Shown: positions 15,575 to 23,814 of the stretch, one piece after another
Layout: each line of letters starts with the position of its first letter
Position numbering within the stretch: position 1 is the stretch's first letter
From: JAAYAN01 sp964437215
GTDB taxonomy: Bacteria; Bacteroidota; Ignavibacteria; Ignavibacteriales; Melioribacteraceae
DNA length: 29,094 nt
Direction of reading: 5' to 3'
NCBI GenBank assembly: GCA_964437215.1
Contig: CAYTFZ010000024.1
Coordinates: 1-29,094, forward strand
Position numbers and translations under genes: made by a program
Notes under the pieces: generated by a model
Seen by the model: only the letters and a program-made list of their open reading frames with translations
Databases searched by the model: none
Told to the model about the DNA's origin: nothing

Positions 15575-17293
15575 TTATTTTAAAAGTTTCCCGCCTAAAA
15601 ATTCCATAACATTTTTTCCCAGCTCGCTAATTTCATCGATGTTGGTAATTGTTTCTGCCAGAGTGTTGTCTTTTGATAATTCAGGTTTGTGAATGAACTC
15701 CAGCGAATACGAAAAATTAAAGTATTTATCTGCTTCTTGTTTGTAGTAGGCAATATTATCATTCAGTATTTTTATATCATCTTTGTTTGGGTGCCCGACG
15801 ACTAAAATATTATCTTTCGTTTCAATTAATTCAGTACCGTCTAAATGTGAACCCCTGAGTAGACTTTGAGATAACATCTTTTCGGTAAAACTTTTCCAAT
15901 CTACTTTTTTTTCGGAAATACCTTCTGTGTCAATAATTTCATTTGTCGTAACATTTGGCTGTTTTATTTCGCTGATCGGCTGAGGCTGATTTAAAGATTC
16001 GGATTCTTTTTCAGGATAAATGCTTATATCTTCATTACTCGGTTTGTTAACAAGTTCTTTTTCAGAGAGAGGAGCAGGCGTTTTTTCTTTTAGCTCTTCT
16101 TTTTCATAACTGAGTATTAAAGTTTTTTTTTTATTACAATCAGTGTCTTCGCCGGATGATGTATCGAGCTCTGATACTGTTTTTAGAAGTTCGGAGATTG
16201 TTGAAGTTTTTTCCAGTCCGATTAATTGTGATAACGCAATTTCAATTTTCAACTTATGGTTTTGAACTGATTTCAATTCATACTGCGTTTTACTAAGAAA
16301 ATTAAGCATACGAAGTAAATCGCTTTCCGAAAAATTTCCTATATACTTTAAATATTTCTTTTTTATCTCGGAAGATGATTCAATAAGCTTGTTATCGTTT
16401 GTAATAATGACGGTTAAAATGTTGCGAAAATGTTCTGTTAATCCGTTAAGAAAATCTGTATAGTTCCAGCCATTGGAATAAAGTCTTGAAGTAACATCAA
16501 AAGCTGCTCCGAAATTTTTATCTAAAATTGCATCCGAAACCTGAAAATAAATATCATCATTTATAATATTAAGCATCAAACTTAAGCCGCTTTCAGTAAT
16601 ATCATTTCCACAAAAAGAAATAACCTGATCGAAAAGACTTTGTGCATCGCGAAGAGCGCCGTCAGCTTTTTTTGCTATAATAGTTAAAGCTTCATCGTTT
16701 ATAGTAATACTTTCGGAATCGGCAATTTTCTTTAAAAGAGATTTTATCTCCTCCATTTCGATCCTTCTGAAATCAAAACGCTGGCAGCGTGAAATAATGG
16801 TAAGCGGCACTTTATGAACATCAGTAGTTGCAAATATGAATATTGTATGCTCGGGAGGCTCTTCCAAAGTTTTGAGCAGAGCATTGAAAGATTCGGTTGT
16901 AAGCATATGAACTTCATCGATGATGTATATTTTATAAGACCCGCGTGTAGGCGCGTATTTTACACTTTCCCGTAAAGTCCGTATCTCTTCAATTCTTCTG
17001 TTGGAAGCACCGTCTATCTCAATAATATCAAGCGATTGCGATTCCATAAAAGATCTGCACATATCGCATTGATTGCATGGTTCGCCGTCAATAGGATTTA
17101 AACAATTAAGACGTTTAGCCAAAATTCTTGCGGTTGTGGTTTTGCCAACGCCTCTGGGTCCTGCAAAAATAAAAGCGTGAGCAACCCGGTTATTTTTAAT
17201 GGCATTTTTAAGTGTTTGGGTTATGTGCTGCTGTCCCACAACTTCATCAAAAATTTTAGGACGCCATTTTCGCGCTGTTACTATATAATTCAT
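15575..17293 (-). CDS. dnaX: DNA polymerase III subunit gamma/tau
   Basis: 572 residues. The AAA+ clamp-loader core is clear: GPRGVGKT at 45-52, a zinc module with C64, C73, C76 and C79, Walker B IIDEVHM at 124-130 and sensor SRC at 168-170. Domain III ends at about 370. The remainder is a Glu/Lys/Pro-rich linker and a short C-terminal domain, as in tau proteins that bind the polymerase. AGGGAG lies 5 nt before the ATG. It is last in the lon-msrC-dnaX operon; the usual ybaB-recR partners are not adjacent. The coding strand has an A10 run at codons 388-391 with stops close by in both other frames, which could yield a gamma-like short form. Confidence 0.97.
   Translation of the reverse strand: MNYIVTARKWRPKIFDEVVGQQHITQTLKNAIKNNRVAHAFIFAGPRGVGKTTTARILAKRLNCLNPIDGEPCNQCDMCRSFMESQSLDIIEIDGASNRRIEEIRTLRESVKYAPTRGSYKIYIIDEVHMLTTESFNALLKTLEEPPEHTIFIFATTDVHKVPLTIISRCQRFDFRRIEMEEIKSLLKKIADSESITINDEALTIIAKKADGALRDAQSLFDQVISFCGNDITESGLSLMLNIINDDIYFQVSDAILDKNFGAAFDVTSRLYSNGWNYTDFLNGLTEHFRNILTVIITNDNKLIESSSEIKKKYLKYIGNFSESDLLRMLNFLSKTQYELKSVQNHKLKIEIALSQLIGLEKTSTISELLKTVSELDTSSGEDTDCNKKKTLILSYEKEELKEKTPAPLSEKELVNKPSNEDISIYPEKESESLNQPQPISEIKQPNVTTNEIIDTEGISEKKVDWKSFTEKMLSQSLLRGSHLDGTELIETKDNILVVGHPNKDDIKILNDNIAYYKQEADKYFNFSYSLEFIHKPELSKDNTLAETITNIDEISELGKNVMEFLGGKLLK
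16123..16132 (-). other. A10 slippery tract in dnaX
   Basis: Ten A residues on the coding strand encode Lys388-390 and the first base of Thr391, just after clamp-loader domain III. A -1 shift reads six further residues (N-F-N-T-Q-L) and then TGA; a +1 shift reads Leu and then TAA. Either gives a protein of about 391-397 residues. Position and layout resemble the A-tract slippage that makes gamma in Thermus thermophilus dnaX. Function here is inferred. Confidence 0.45.
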
Positions 17294-17302
17294 TAGTTCT
17301 CC

Positions 17303-17809
17303 CTAAATAAGACTTTCATTAAAATTCAATGTTTCAGCAAGAAAATTGCACATATTTTCGAGATACTTCTTATCACTCTTGCTGAAAGCATTTAATGCAT
17401 TACTATCTAAATCTAATACACCCCAAATATTACCGTTGATAAAAAGAGGGACAACTATTTCAGAATTCGACTCAGCATCGCAGGCAATATGTTGTGGGAA
17501 GTTATTAACATCTTCAACAATGATTGTTTCTCCTTGAATAAGCGCCGCGCCGCAGACTCCCTTCCCTGAAGAAATTTTCACGCAGGCCGGTTTCCCTTGA
17601 AAAGGTCCGAGCCAAAGGTTTCCATCTTTATTTATGTAAAAACCTACCCAGCTTATTTTTTTGAAAGAATACTTCAGTAGTGAAACAAAATTTGAAAGTC
17701 CCGAAATAAGAGGTTCATCCGGTTTCAAAAAATGTTTCAATTCTTCAGTTATTCTTATGTAAATATCTTCTTCGGTATTTAACATATCTGTTTTAATATT
17801 ACATGTCAT
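17303..17809 (-). CDS. msrC: Free methionine-(R)-sulfoxide reductase (GAF domain)
   Basis: 168 residues, a single GAF domain. It reduces free Met-R-sulfoxide. The three catalytic cysteines of the family are present as C76, C86 and C110, with the same 10- and 24-residue spacings as Cys84, Cys94 and Cys118 of the E. coli enzyme. Typical surrounding blocks are WVGFYI, LWLGPFQG, GKGVCGAAL, HIACDAESNSEIVVP and WGVLDLDS. Its ATG overlaps the lon stop codon by 4 nt (ATGA), so it is translated with lon, and dnaX follows after 9 nt. The cysteine pattern makes a signalling-only GAF protein unlikely. Confidence 0.9.
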   Translation of the reverse strand: MTCNIKTDMLNTEEDIYIRITEELKHFLKPDEPLISGLSNFVSLLKYSFKKISWVGFYINKDGNLWLGPFQGKPACVKISSGKGVCGAALIQGETIIVEDVNNFPQHIACDAESNSEIVVPLFINGNIWGVLDLDSNALNAFSKSDKKYLENMCNFLAETLNFNESLI

Positions 17810-20214
17810 TTCTTTTTCGGCGGCTTTAAGGGGTTCTTTTTTTTATCAAAAACATATGGAATTGCTTCGGATATGTTGCTTACGGCAACAATAGATAAAT
17901 CCTTTAGCACCTGTTTGTTTACTTCCTGCAAATCTTTTTCATTATCTTTTGGAATAAGAACAAGCTTAATTCCGCTGTTTTTTGCAGCTAAAAGCTTTTC
18001 ATTCAATCCGCCGATTGCAATAACTTTTCCGCGTAAAGTAATTTCACCCGTCATCGCGACATCGTTTTTTGCCGGTATGTTTAAAATTGCCGAATACATT
18101 GCCATTGCTAAAGTTATACCGGCAGAAGGTCCGTCCTTAGGGATGGCTCCTTCGGGAAGGTGAATATGAATTTCCTTATCCTTTGCGAAATTTTCCGGCA
18201 ATCCAAGCGTTTTATAATTTGAGCGAAGATAACTTAAAGCAGCTTGTGCGGATTCTTTCATTACGTTTCCAATTTGACCGGTAAGAGTAAGTTTTTCCGT
18301 TCCGCTCATTAAAGTAACATCTACGTGCAATATCTGACCTCCTACGCTGGTCCAGGCAAGTCCTACAACGCTTCCAATGCTTGCAGATTCTTCAACTTTC
18401 TGGTGCCGGTAAGGAGGAACTTTAAGAAATTCTTCAACTTTTTTTTCTGTTATCTCAATGTTATCTGTTATCTTTTTCTTTTTTTTCTGTTCTTCCTTTA
18501 CAATTTCATTTGCTGTTTTTCTCAGTACGGTTGCAATTTCTCTCTCAAGGTTTCGGACTCCGGCTTCACGTGTATATTCATTAATAATTTTTACAACAGC
18601 TTTATCGCTGAAACGGAGCTTGTATTTCTTTAATCCGTGCATCGCTATCTGTTTAGGCAGAATATGATTTTTGGCAATCTGCAGCTTTTCGAATTCGAGA
18701 TAACCCGGAAGCTCAATTATTTCCATTCTGTCAAGCAAAGGCAGTGGAATGTTATAACGCACATTTGCTGTGGTTATAAACATCACTTTCGAAAGATCGT
18801 AATCAACATCAAGGTAATGGTCGTTAAATGTATGATTCTGTTCCGGATCGAGTACTTCGAGCATCGCCGAAGCAGGGTCGCCGCGGAAATCCATACTCAT
18901 TTTATCAATTTCATCCAATAGGATTACGGGATTAACCGTACCGGCTTTTTTCATTGACTGGATTATTTTACCGGGCATAGAACCGATGTAAGTTCTTCGG
19001 TGTCCTCGAATTTCAGCTTCGTCTTTAACACCGCCAAGACTTATACGCACGAATTTTCTTCCCAGCGCACGCGCAATTGATTTTCCGAGGGAAGTTTTTC
19101 CTACTCCGGGAGGTCCGACAAAGCACAAAATCTGTCCTTTAATTTCCTTTACAAGATTTAGAACTGCAATTTGCTCGATTATTCGGCTTTTGGGTTTTTC
19201 AAGACCGTAATGATCTTGGTTTAAGATTTTCTCCACATTATTAATGTCAAGATTGTCTTTAGTTTTCTGAACCCAAGGAACATCAGTCATCCATTCCAGA
19301 TAATTTCTTATTACGCCCGATTCCGGACTGTTAGCCGGTGTTTTCAGCAACTTATTAAATTCTTCGTCAGCTTTTGCTTTAACGCTTTCGGGCAGATGCG
19401 CTTTTTTAATACGCTGCTTAATTTTATTCAGTTCAGGAGACATTTCTTCGTTGCCTCCCAATTCGTCTTTCAGAATACGAATTTGTTCCTGAATAATAAA
19501 TTTACGCTGCGATTTATTAATATTTTCTTGAACTTTGCCTTCAATTTCTTTTTCAATTTTAAGAATATCAATTTCCGAATTAAGGATTTTAATAACTTCG
19601 TAAAGCTGATCCTTTAGCGAATATTTCTGCAGTATTGATTGTTTTATCTGCATAGACTGAGTAAGATTTGCTGCAACGTAAAACATTTTCCTGTCGGGTT
19701 CATTTATGTTTTCGTAAGCTCCAATAGCTTCGGAAGGAATGTTGCGATTAATCTTTACATATTCGCGGAATAAAGCAGACATCTGACGAACAAGTGCATT
19801 TAATTCGGTAATGTTATGCTTTCCCGGCATAATAATTTCAACTTCCGCTTCCAGGAATGAATGATTTTCTACAAATCCGGTGATTTTGCCCTGAATAAGA
19901 CCGTCAATTAATATCTTCATTAATCCGTTTGGAAGTCTTAAAATCTGAATGATCTTTGCAATTGTTCCATCGGCATATATATCTTCAAACCCAGGATCTT
20001 CAATATTCGATTTCTTTTGAGCAGAAAGGAATATGTATTTAGAAGTTTCGAGTGAATGATTTGCCGCTTTTACTGATTGTTCGCGCCCTACTAAAACAGG
20101 AAATATCATATACGGAAAAATCACATTATCGCGTAATGGCAGTACTGGCAGTATTTTTGGAATATCATCAACAATAGCAAAGTTATTTTCGGAATTACTT
20201 TCGGTTTTTCCCAT
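17806..20214 (-). CDS. lon: ATP-dependent protease Lon
   Basis: 802 residues. The N-terminal LON substrate domain (PVLPLRDNVIFPYMIFPVLV, about 22-41) is followed by a coiled-coil linker, the AAA+ module with Walker A GPPGVGKT at 367-374, Walker B VILLDEIDKM and a conserved EIRGHRRTYIGSMPG. The C-terminal Ser-Lys protease has Ser697 in PKDGPSAGI and Lys740, the normal 43-residue spacing. Lon degrades misfolded and damaged proteins and specific regulators in the cytosol. The ATG has no Shine-Dalgarno and follows a promoter-like sequence by about 30 nt. It is the first gene of a minus-strand operon with msrC and dnaX. The C-terminus ends in a Lys/Pro-rich tail. Confidence 0.98.
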   Translation of the reverse strand: MGKTESNSENNFAIVDDIPKILPVLPLRDNVIFPYMIFPVLVGREQSVKAANHSLETSKYIFLSAQKKSNIEDPGFEDIYADGTIAKIIQILRLPNGLMKILIDGLIQGKITGFVENHSFLEAEVEIIMPGKHNITELNALVRQMSALFREYVKINRNIPSEAIGAYENINEPDRKMFYVAANLTQSMQIKQSILQKYSLKDQLYEVIKILNSEIDILKIEKEIEGKVQENINKSQRKFIIQEQIRILKDELGGNEEMSPELNKIKQRIKKAHLPESVKAKADEEFNKLLKTPANSPESGVIRNYLEWMTDVPWVQKTKDNLDINNVEKILNQDHYGLEKPKSRIIEQIAVLNLVKEIKGQILCFVGPPGVGKTSLGKSIARALGRKFVRISLGGVKDEAEIRGHRRTYIGSMPGKIIQSMKKAGTVNPVILLDEIDKMSMDFRGDPASAMLEVLDPEQNHTFNDHYLDVDYDLSKVMFITTANVRYNIPLPLLDRMEIIELPGYLEFEKLQIAKNHILPKQIAMHGLKKYKLRFSDKAVVKIINEYTREAGVRNLEREIATVLRKTANEIVKEEQKKKKKITDNIEITEKKVEEFLKVPPYRHQKVEESASIGSVVGLAWTSVGGQILHVDVTLMSGTEKLTLTGQIGNVMKESAQAALSYLRSNYKTLGLPENFAKDKEIHIHLPEGAIPKDGPSAGITLAMAMYSAILNIPAKNDVAMTGEITLRGKVIAIGGLNEKLLAAKNSGIKLVLIPKDNEKDLQEVNKQVLKDLSIVAVSNISEAIPYVFDKKKNPLKPPKKK

Positions 20215-20246
20215 CTTAACAAAATTATCCGTGTTTTTTCAAACTT

Positions 20247-20277
20247 TAAATATATTAAATAATAAAGGAGCTATCAA
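20247..20277 (-). promoter_or_regulatory. Predicted promoter of lon
   Basis: Read on the minus strand, TTG (20277-20275) is separated by 20 bp from TATATTTA (20254-20247), one mismatch from TAnnTTTG. It also reads as TTGATA, 17 bp, TATATT. Transcription would start about 30 nt before the lon ATG. No HrcA/CIRCE-type repeat is visible beside it. Confidence 0.55.
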
Positions 20278-20331
20278 GAAATGAAAAATACTTAAATTTA
20301 AGCATTGGAATTTAAAACCATTGGAGAATAA

Positions 20332-21120
20332 ATGATAAACGATATTATTGCAATAACAAAAGAAGCCGGAAATATGATAAAAGAATTTTATCGAAAGGAT
20401 TTCGGTATTGAATATAAGACAAATTCTTCAAATCTGGTAACAGAAGTTGATAAAAAATCAGAGAAAATAATTGTAGAATTTATCAAAAAGAAATATCCTG
20501 ATCACACTATTTTAGCTGAAGAATCGGGATTGAGCCAGAAAAATTCGGATTATGTATGGATAATTGATCCACTTGACGGAACAACGAATTTTGCTCACGG
20601 TCTGCCATTCTTTTCGGTATCGGTAGCTTTAACATATAAAAATGAAGTAATTGCCGGAGCAGTTTACGATGTGATGCGCGATATTATGTTTTCGGCGGAA
20701 AAAGGTTCGGGCGCGTTTGAAAATGGTAAAAGAATAAAAGTAAGCAGTAATACAGAGCTCGAAAAGAGTTTTTTAGTAACGGGATTTCCGTATGAATTTG
20801 ACGACGAACAAGAAACAATATTCCATTTATTTAAAAGCTTTATCTTAAAATCGAGAGCAGTTAGACGTCTTGGTTCTGCAGCATTGGATATGTGCTATGT
20901 TGCAACCGGAATTTTTGACGGATTTTGGGAATCGTCGCTTAACGCCTGGGATATTTGCGGAGCAAAAATAATAATTGAAGAAGCAGGCGGCGAAGTGCTG
21001 GATTATAAGGGTAATCCGCTTGAAATAAATACCGGGAAATTGAAAGTTTTAGCCACAAACAAATGCATTACGAAAAAGATGCTTGAAATCATACAGGAGC
21101 ATAATAATATTTTGAATTAG
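20332..21120 (+). CDS. Inositol monophosphatase family protein (SuhB-like)
   Basis: 262 residues, the normal size of the Li+-sensitive phosphatase family. Metal-binding residues are visible: E63/E64 in AEESG, D79, D82 and the GT that follows in IIDPLDGTTN, and D207 in NAWDICGA. It probably hydrolyses inositol or related sugar phosphates; SuhB members can also act in rRNA antitermination, but the sequence does not decide this. GGAG lies 5 nt before the ATG. It faces away from lon across a 117-nt AT-rich gap and precedes cmk by 28 nt, so the three genes to rpsA may share a transcript. Confidence 0.92.
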   Translation: MINDIIAITKEAGNMIKEFYRKDFGIEYKTNSSNLVTEVDKKSEKIIVEFIKKKYPDHTILAEESGLSQKNSDYVWIIDPLDGTTNFAHGLPFFSVSVALTYKNEVIAGAVYDVMRDIMFSAEKGSGAFENGKRIKVSSNTELEKSFLVTGFPYEFDDEQETIFHLFKSFILKSRAVRRLGSAALDMCYVATGIFDGFWESSLNAWDICGAKIIIEEAGGEVLDYKGNPLEINTGKLKVLATNKCITKKMLEIIQEHNNILN

Positions 21121-21148
21121 AGGGATATATTTTTTATATTTACAAGCT

Positions 21149-21829
21149 ATGTTAAAAAAAATAATAATCGCAATTGATGGTCCTGCCGGATCGGGTAAAA
21201 GTACTTTAGCTAAAAAAATTGCTGAAAAACTCGGATTTATGTATCTCGATACCGGTGCAATGTACCGTGCGATTACTGCAGAAGCAATTAAAAAAAATGC
21301 TGTTGACGATATAAATTCTGTAATTGAAATATCACGCAAATCAGATTTGCAATTATTTCCGCGGAACGGCAAAACAGAAGTGTTTATAAATGGCAGAGAT
21401 GTTACCACTGAAATAAGGAGCATCGAAGTCAGTTCGAAAGTAAGTGAAGTAAGTGTAATACCCGAAGTCCGCGAAGAGTTGGTGAGAATGCAGCGTATTA
21501 TAGCAGCCAATCAGAATGTTGTTGCTGAAGGAAGAGATACTACTACTGTTGTTTTTCCGAATGCGGATATTAAAGTTTTTCTTAAAGCGGATATTGAAAA
21601 ACGTGCTGAAAGAAGATTAAAAGACTTTAATGATATGAATGCCGGACTTAAGATTGCCGACATCAAACAAAATATTATTAAAAGAGATAAAATAGATTCG
21701 GAAAGAGAAGTAAGCCCTTTAACAAAAGCTGAAGATGCAATTGAAATTGACACTTCCAATATTACAGTTGACGAAGAACTTGATATAATTCTTAAAAAAG
21801 TTGAAGAAATAAAATCCGTTGAAAACTAA
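21149..21829 (+). CDS. cmk: Cytidylate kinase
   Basis: 226 residues. P-loop GPAGSGKST at 11-19, then LGFMYLDTGAMYRAIT, the CMP-binding block, VVAEGRDTTTVVFP and the lid region with SPLTKAEDAIEIDTSN. It phosphorylates CMP and dCMP. In the usual VAEGRDIGT-V-VFP block the third-to-last polar residues read T-T-T in this protein, a conservative change. It lies upstream of rpsA, the classical cmk-rpsA pair, with a 77-nt gap that has no clear terminator. No Shine-Dalgarno is seen before the ATG. Confidence 0.96.
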   Translation: MLKKIIIAIDGPAGSGKSTLAKKIAEKLGFMYLDTGAMYRAITAEAIKKNAVDDINSVIEISRKSDLQLFPRNGKTEVFINGRDVTTEIRSIEVSSKVSEVSVIPEVREELVRMQRIIAANQNVVAEGRDTTTVVFPNADIKVFLKADIEKRAERRLKDFNDMNAGLKIADIKQNIIKRDKIDSEREVSPLTKAEDAIEIDTSNITVDEELDIILKKVEEIKSVEN

Positions 21830-21906
21830 CTAATGTTAAACTAAACAAAACCACTGTTCTATTCAATAACGGTAAGAATAAAACAGAAATGCTTTTTGGA
21901 GGCACA

Positions 21907-23730
21907 ATGTCTGAACAGACAATGGAAAGAACCGAAAATGCTGTAAAACCGGCTAAAGGCAGAGTGAAGTATTTCAATGCCGACGAATATTCGGATGCTG
22001 AGCTGGCAACATTAACAAAACTATATGACGATTCTTTCAAAGATATTAAAGAAGGTGAAATAATCACCGGAAAAATCGTAGCTATTTCGGAAGATAGTGT
22101 TGTAGTAGATGTTGGATTCAAATCCAGCGGAACTGTTCCTAGAAACGAATTTTCTTCCGATGAAGAACTTAAAATCGGTCAGGAAATAGAAATAGTTATA
22201 GAAAGTACAGAAGGAAAAGAAGGCGATTTAGTCTTAAGTAAAAAGCGCGCAGACGACCTTAAAATCTGGGCAAGAATTCTCAGCGCTCACGATACAGGTG
22301 AAACAATTCAAGGCAAAATTCTTAAAAGAATTAAAGGCGGAATGGTTGTTGACGTTCTTGGATGTGAAGCATTCCTGCCAGGTTCGCAGATTGATATCAG
22401 ACCTGTAAGAGATTTTGATGCATTTGTCGGACAGACAATGGATTTTAGAATTGTTAAGATAAACCAAGCTACCGAAAACGTAGTAGTTTCGCATAAAGTA
22501 CTTATCGAACAGTCAATTGCCGGTCAAAGAAAAGAAATTCTTGACGGTCTTGATAAAGGTCAGATTCTTGAAGGTATTGTTAAAGCAATTACCGATTTCG
22601 GCGTATTCGTCGATCTTGGCGGCGTTGACGGTCTTATTCATATCACCGACCTTAGCTGGGGCAGAATTAATCATCCTAGCGAAGTTGTTAAACTCGACGA
22701 AAAAATCAAAGTTGTTGTAACAGATTTCGATCTCGAAAAGAGAAGAATTTCGTTAAGTCTTAAACAATTGCTCCCGCATCCTTGGGAAAAAATCGAACAA
22801 AAATACAATATCGGCGATAAAGTTTCGGGACGTGTTGTATCTCTTACAGATTACGGTGCATTTATCGAAATTGAAAAGGGTATTGAAGGTTTGATACACA
22901 TTTCGGAAATGAGCTGGACTTTACATATCAAGCATCCATCGCAGTTTGTGTCAATGGGTCAGATTGTAGAAGCGGTTATTTTGAGTCTCGACAAAGACGA
23001 AAAGAAAATATCACTCGGTATGAAACAGCTTGTTCCGGATCCTTGGACAGAGTTGATGAAAAAATATCCTATCAGTTCGAAACACGAAGGTGTTGCACGC
23101 AACCTTACAAACTTCGGTGTATTTGTTGAACTTGAGCCTGGTGTTGACGGACTTATCCATATTTCGGACTTATCGTGGACAAAGAAAATCCGCCACCCCG
23201 GTGAAGTTGTTAAAAAGAACGAAAAGATTGAAGTTGTTGTTTTAGGAGTTGATACAGACCAAAGAAAAATTTCTTTGGGACACAAGCAGATAAACGATAA
23301 TCCTTGGGATTCATTCGAAACTAATTATGCTGTAGGAACAGAAACTCCGGCTAAAATAGTAAGAATTATTGAAAAAGGATTAATTGCTGAACTTCCTTCA
23401 GGCGTTGATGGATTTATTCCTTCAACTCAACTTTCAACATCTAAAATCAAAAATCTTTCGGCTTCATTCCCGGTAGATTCTTCAATTACTCTTAAAGTTG
23501 TTGAATTTGATAAAGAAAACAAGAAAATTGTGCTTAGCGCAATTGCTGCTGTTAAAGAAAAAGACGATAGCGAAATTCTTGAATATATCAACTCCCATAA
23601 ACTTGAAAAAGTAAGTGTTGAAGATATAAAGAATGCAGATGCAGGAAAGTTTGATTCATCGGATTTTAACTTGTATGAAGAATCAAATATAAAACCATCG
23701 GCTCCCAAAAAAGAAGCTGACAGCGAATAA
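21907..23730 (+). CDS. rpsA: 30S ribosomal protein S1
   Basis: 607 residues with six S1 (OB-fold) repeats starting near residues 50, 131, 218, 303, 390 and 477. The third to fifth are the most canonical (DFGVFVDLGGVDGLIHITDL and similar), while the first two and the sixth are more divergent, as in E. coli S1. The end is a charged tail. S1 brings mRNA to the 30S subunit, which matters in a genome where many starts lack a Shine-Dalgarno. The ATG at 21907 has GGAGG 4 nt upstream; an in-frame ATG at 21889 is rejected because that site would then be coding. A terminator follows. Confidence 0.96.
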   Translation: MSEQTMERTENAVKPAKGRVKYFNADEYSDAELATLTKLYDDSFKDIKEGEIITGKIVAISEDSVVVDVGFKSSGTVPRNEFSSDEELKIGQEIEIVIESTEGKEGDLVLSKKRADDLKIWARILSAHDTGETIQGKILKRIKGGMVVDVLGCEAFLPGSQIDIRPVRDFDAFVGQTMDFRIVKINQATENVVVSHKVLIEQSIAGQRKEILDGLDKGQILEGIVKAITDFGVFVDLGGVDGLIHITDLSWGRINHPSEVVKLDEKIKVVVTDFDLEKRRISLSLKQLLPHPWEKIEQKYNIGDKVSGRVVSLTDYGAFIEIEKGIEGLIHISEMSWTLHIKHPSQFVSMGQIVEAVILSLDKDEKKISLGMKQLVPDPWTELMKKYPISSKHEGVARNLTNFGVFVELEPGVDGLIHISDLSWTKKIRHPGEVVKKNEKIEVVVLGVDTDQRKISLGHKQINDNPWDSFETNYAVGTETPAKIVRIIEKGLIAELPSGVDGFIPSTQLSTSKIKNLSASFPVDSSITLKVVEFDKENKKIVLSAIAAVKEKDDSEILEYINSHKLEKVSVEDIKNADAGKFDSSDFNLYEESNIKPSAPKKEADSE

Positions 23731-23762
23731 TTTGAAATATCTTTAAAATTGGGCTGTATTTG
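23731..23762 (+). promoter_or_regulatory. Candidate promoter of mtaB overlapping the rpsA terminator
   Basis: TTTG at 23731 is followed after 20 bp by TGTATTTG at 23755-23762, one mismatch from the Bacteroidetes TAnnTTTG box. The left arm of the rpsA terminator hairpin (23753-23759) lies inside the box, so a transcript starting near 23768 would carry only the right arm and could not form the hairpin. Weak evidence; prediction only. Confidence 0.35.
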
Positions 23763-23805
23763 ATTAAACTTTTTAGTTTTTTCGGATACAGCTTTTTTAT
23801 TTTTA
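23753..23805 (+). terminator. Two-tier terminator after rpsA
   Basis: GCTGTAT (23753-23759) pairs with ATACAGC (23786-23792). Inside the loop AAACT/AGTTT forms a second small stem. The outer arm runs into six T residues, an A and five more T residues. The U tract ends 10 nt before the mtaB start codon. Confidence 0.78.
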
Positions 23806-23814
23806 CGGAAATCA

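Noticed and set aside
18325..18921. Plus-strand open frames inside lon.
   Set aside because: Translations are low-complexity Phe/Leu/Ser-rich, typical of the reverse strand of Lys/Glu-rich coding sequence.
20291..20302. Perfect 12-bp palindrome CTTAAATTTAAG in the lon/inositol-phosphatase gap, as an operator.
   Set aside because: Such A-T palindromes are expected by chance in this composition and no second copy is seen in the window.
21889..21906. Upstream ATG for rpsA.
   Set aside because: It would place the GGAGG ribosome binding site of the 21907 ATG inside the coding region and adds non-family residues.
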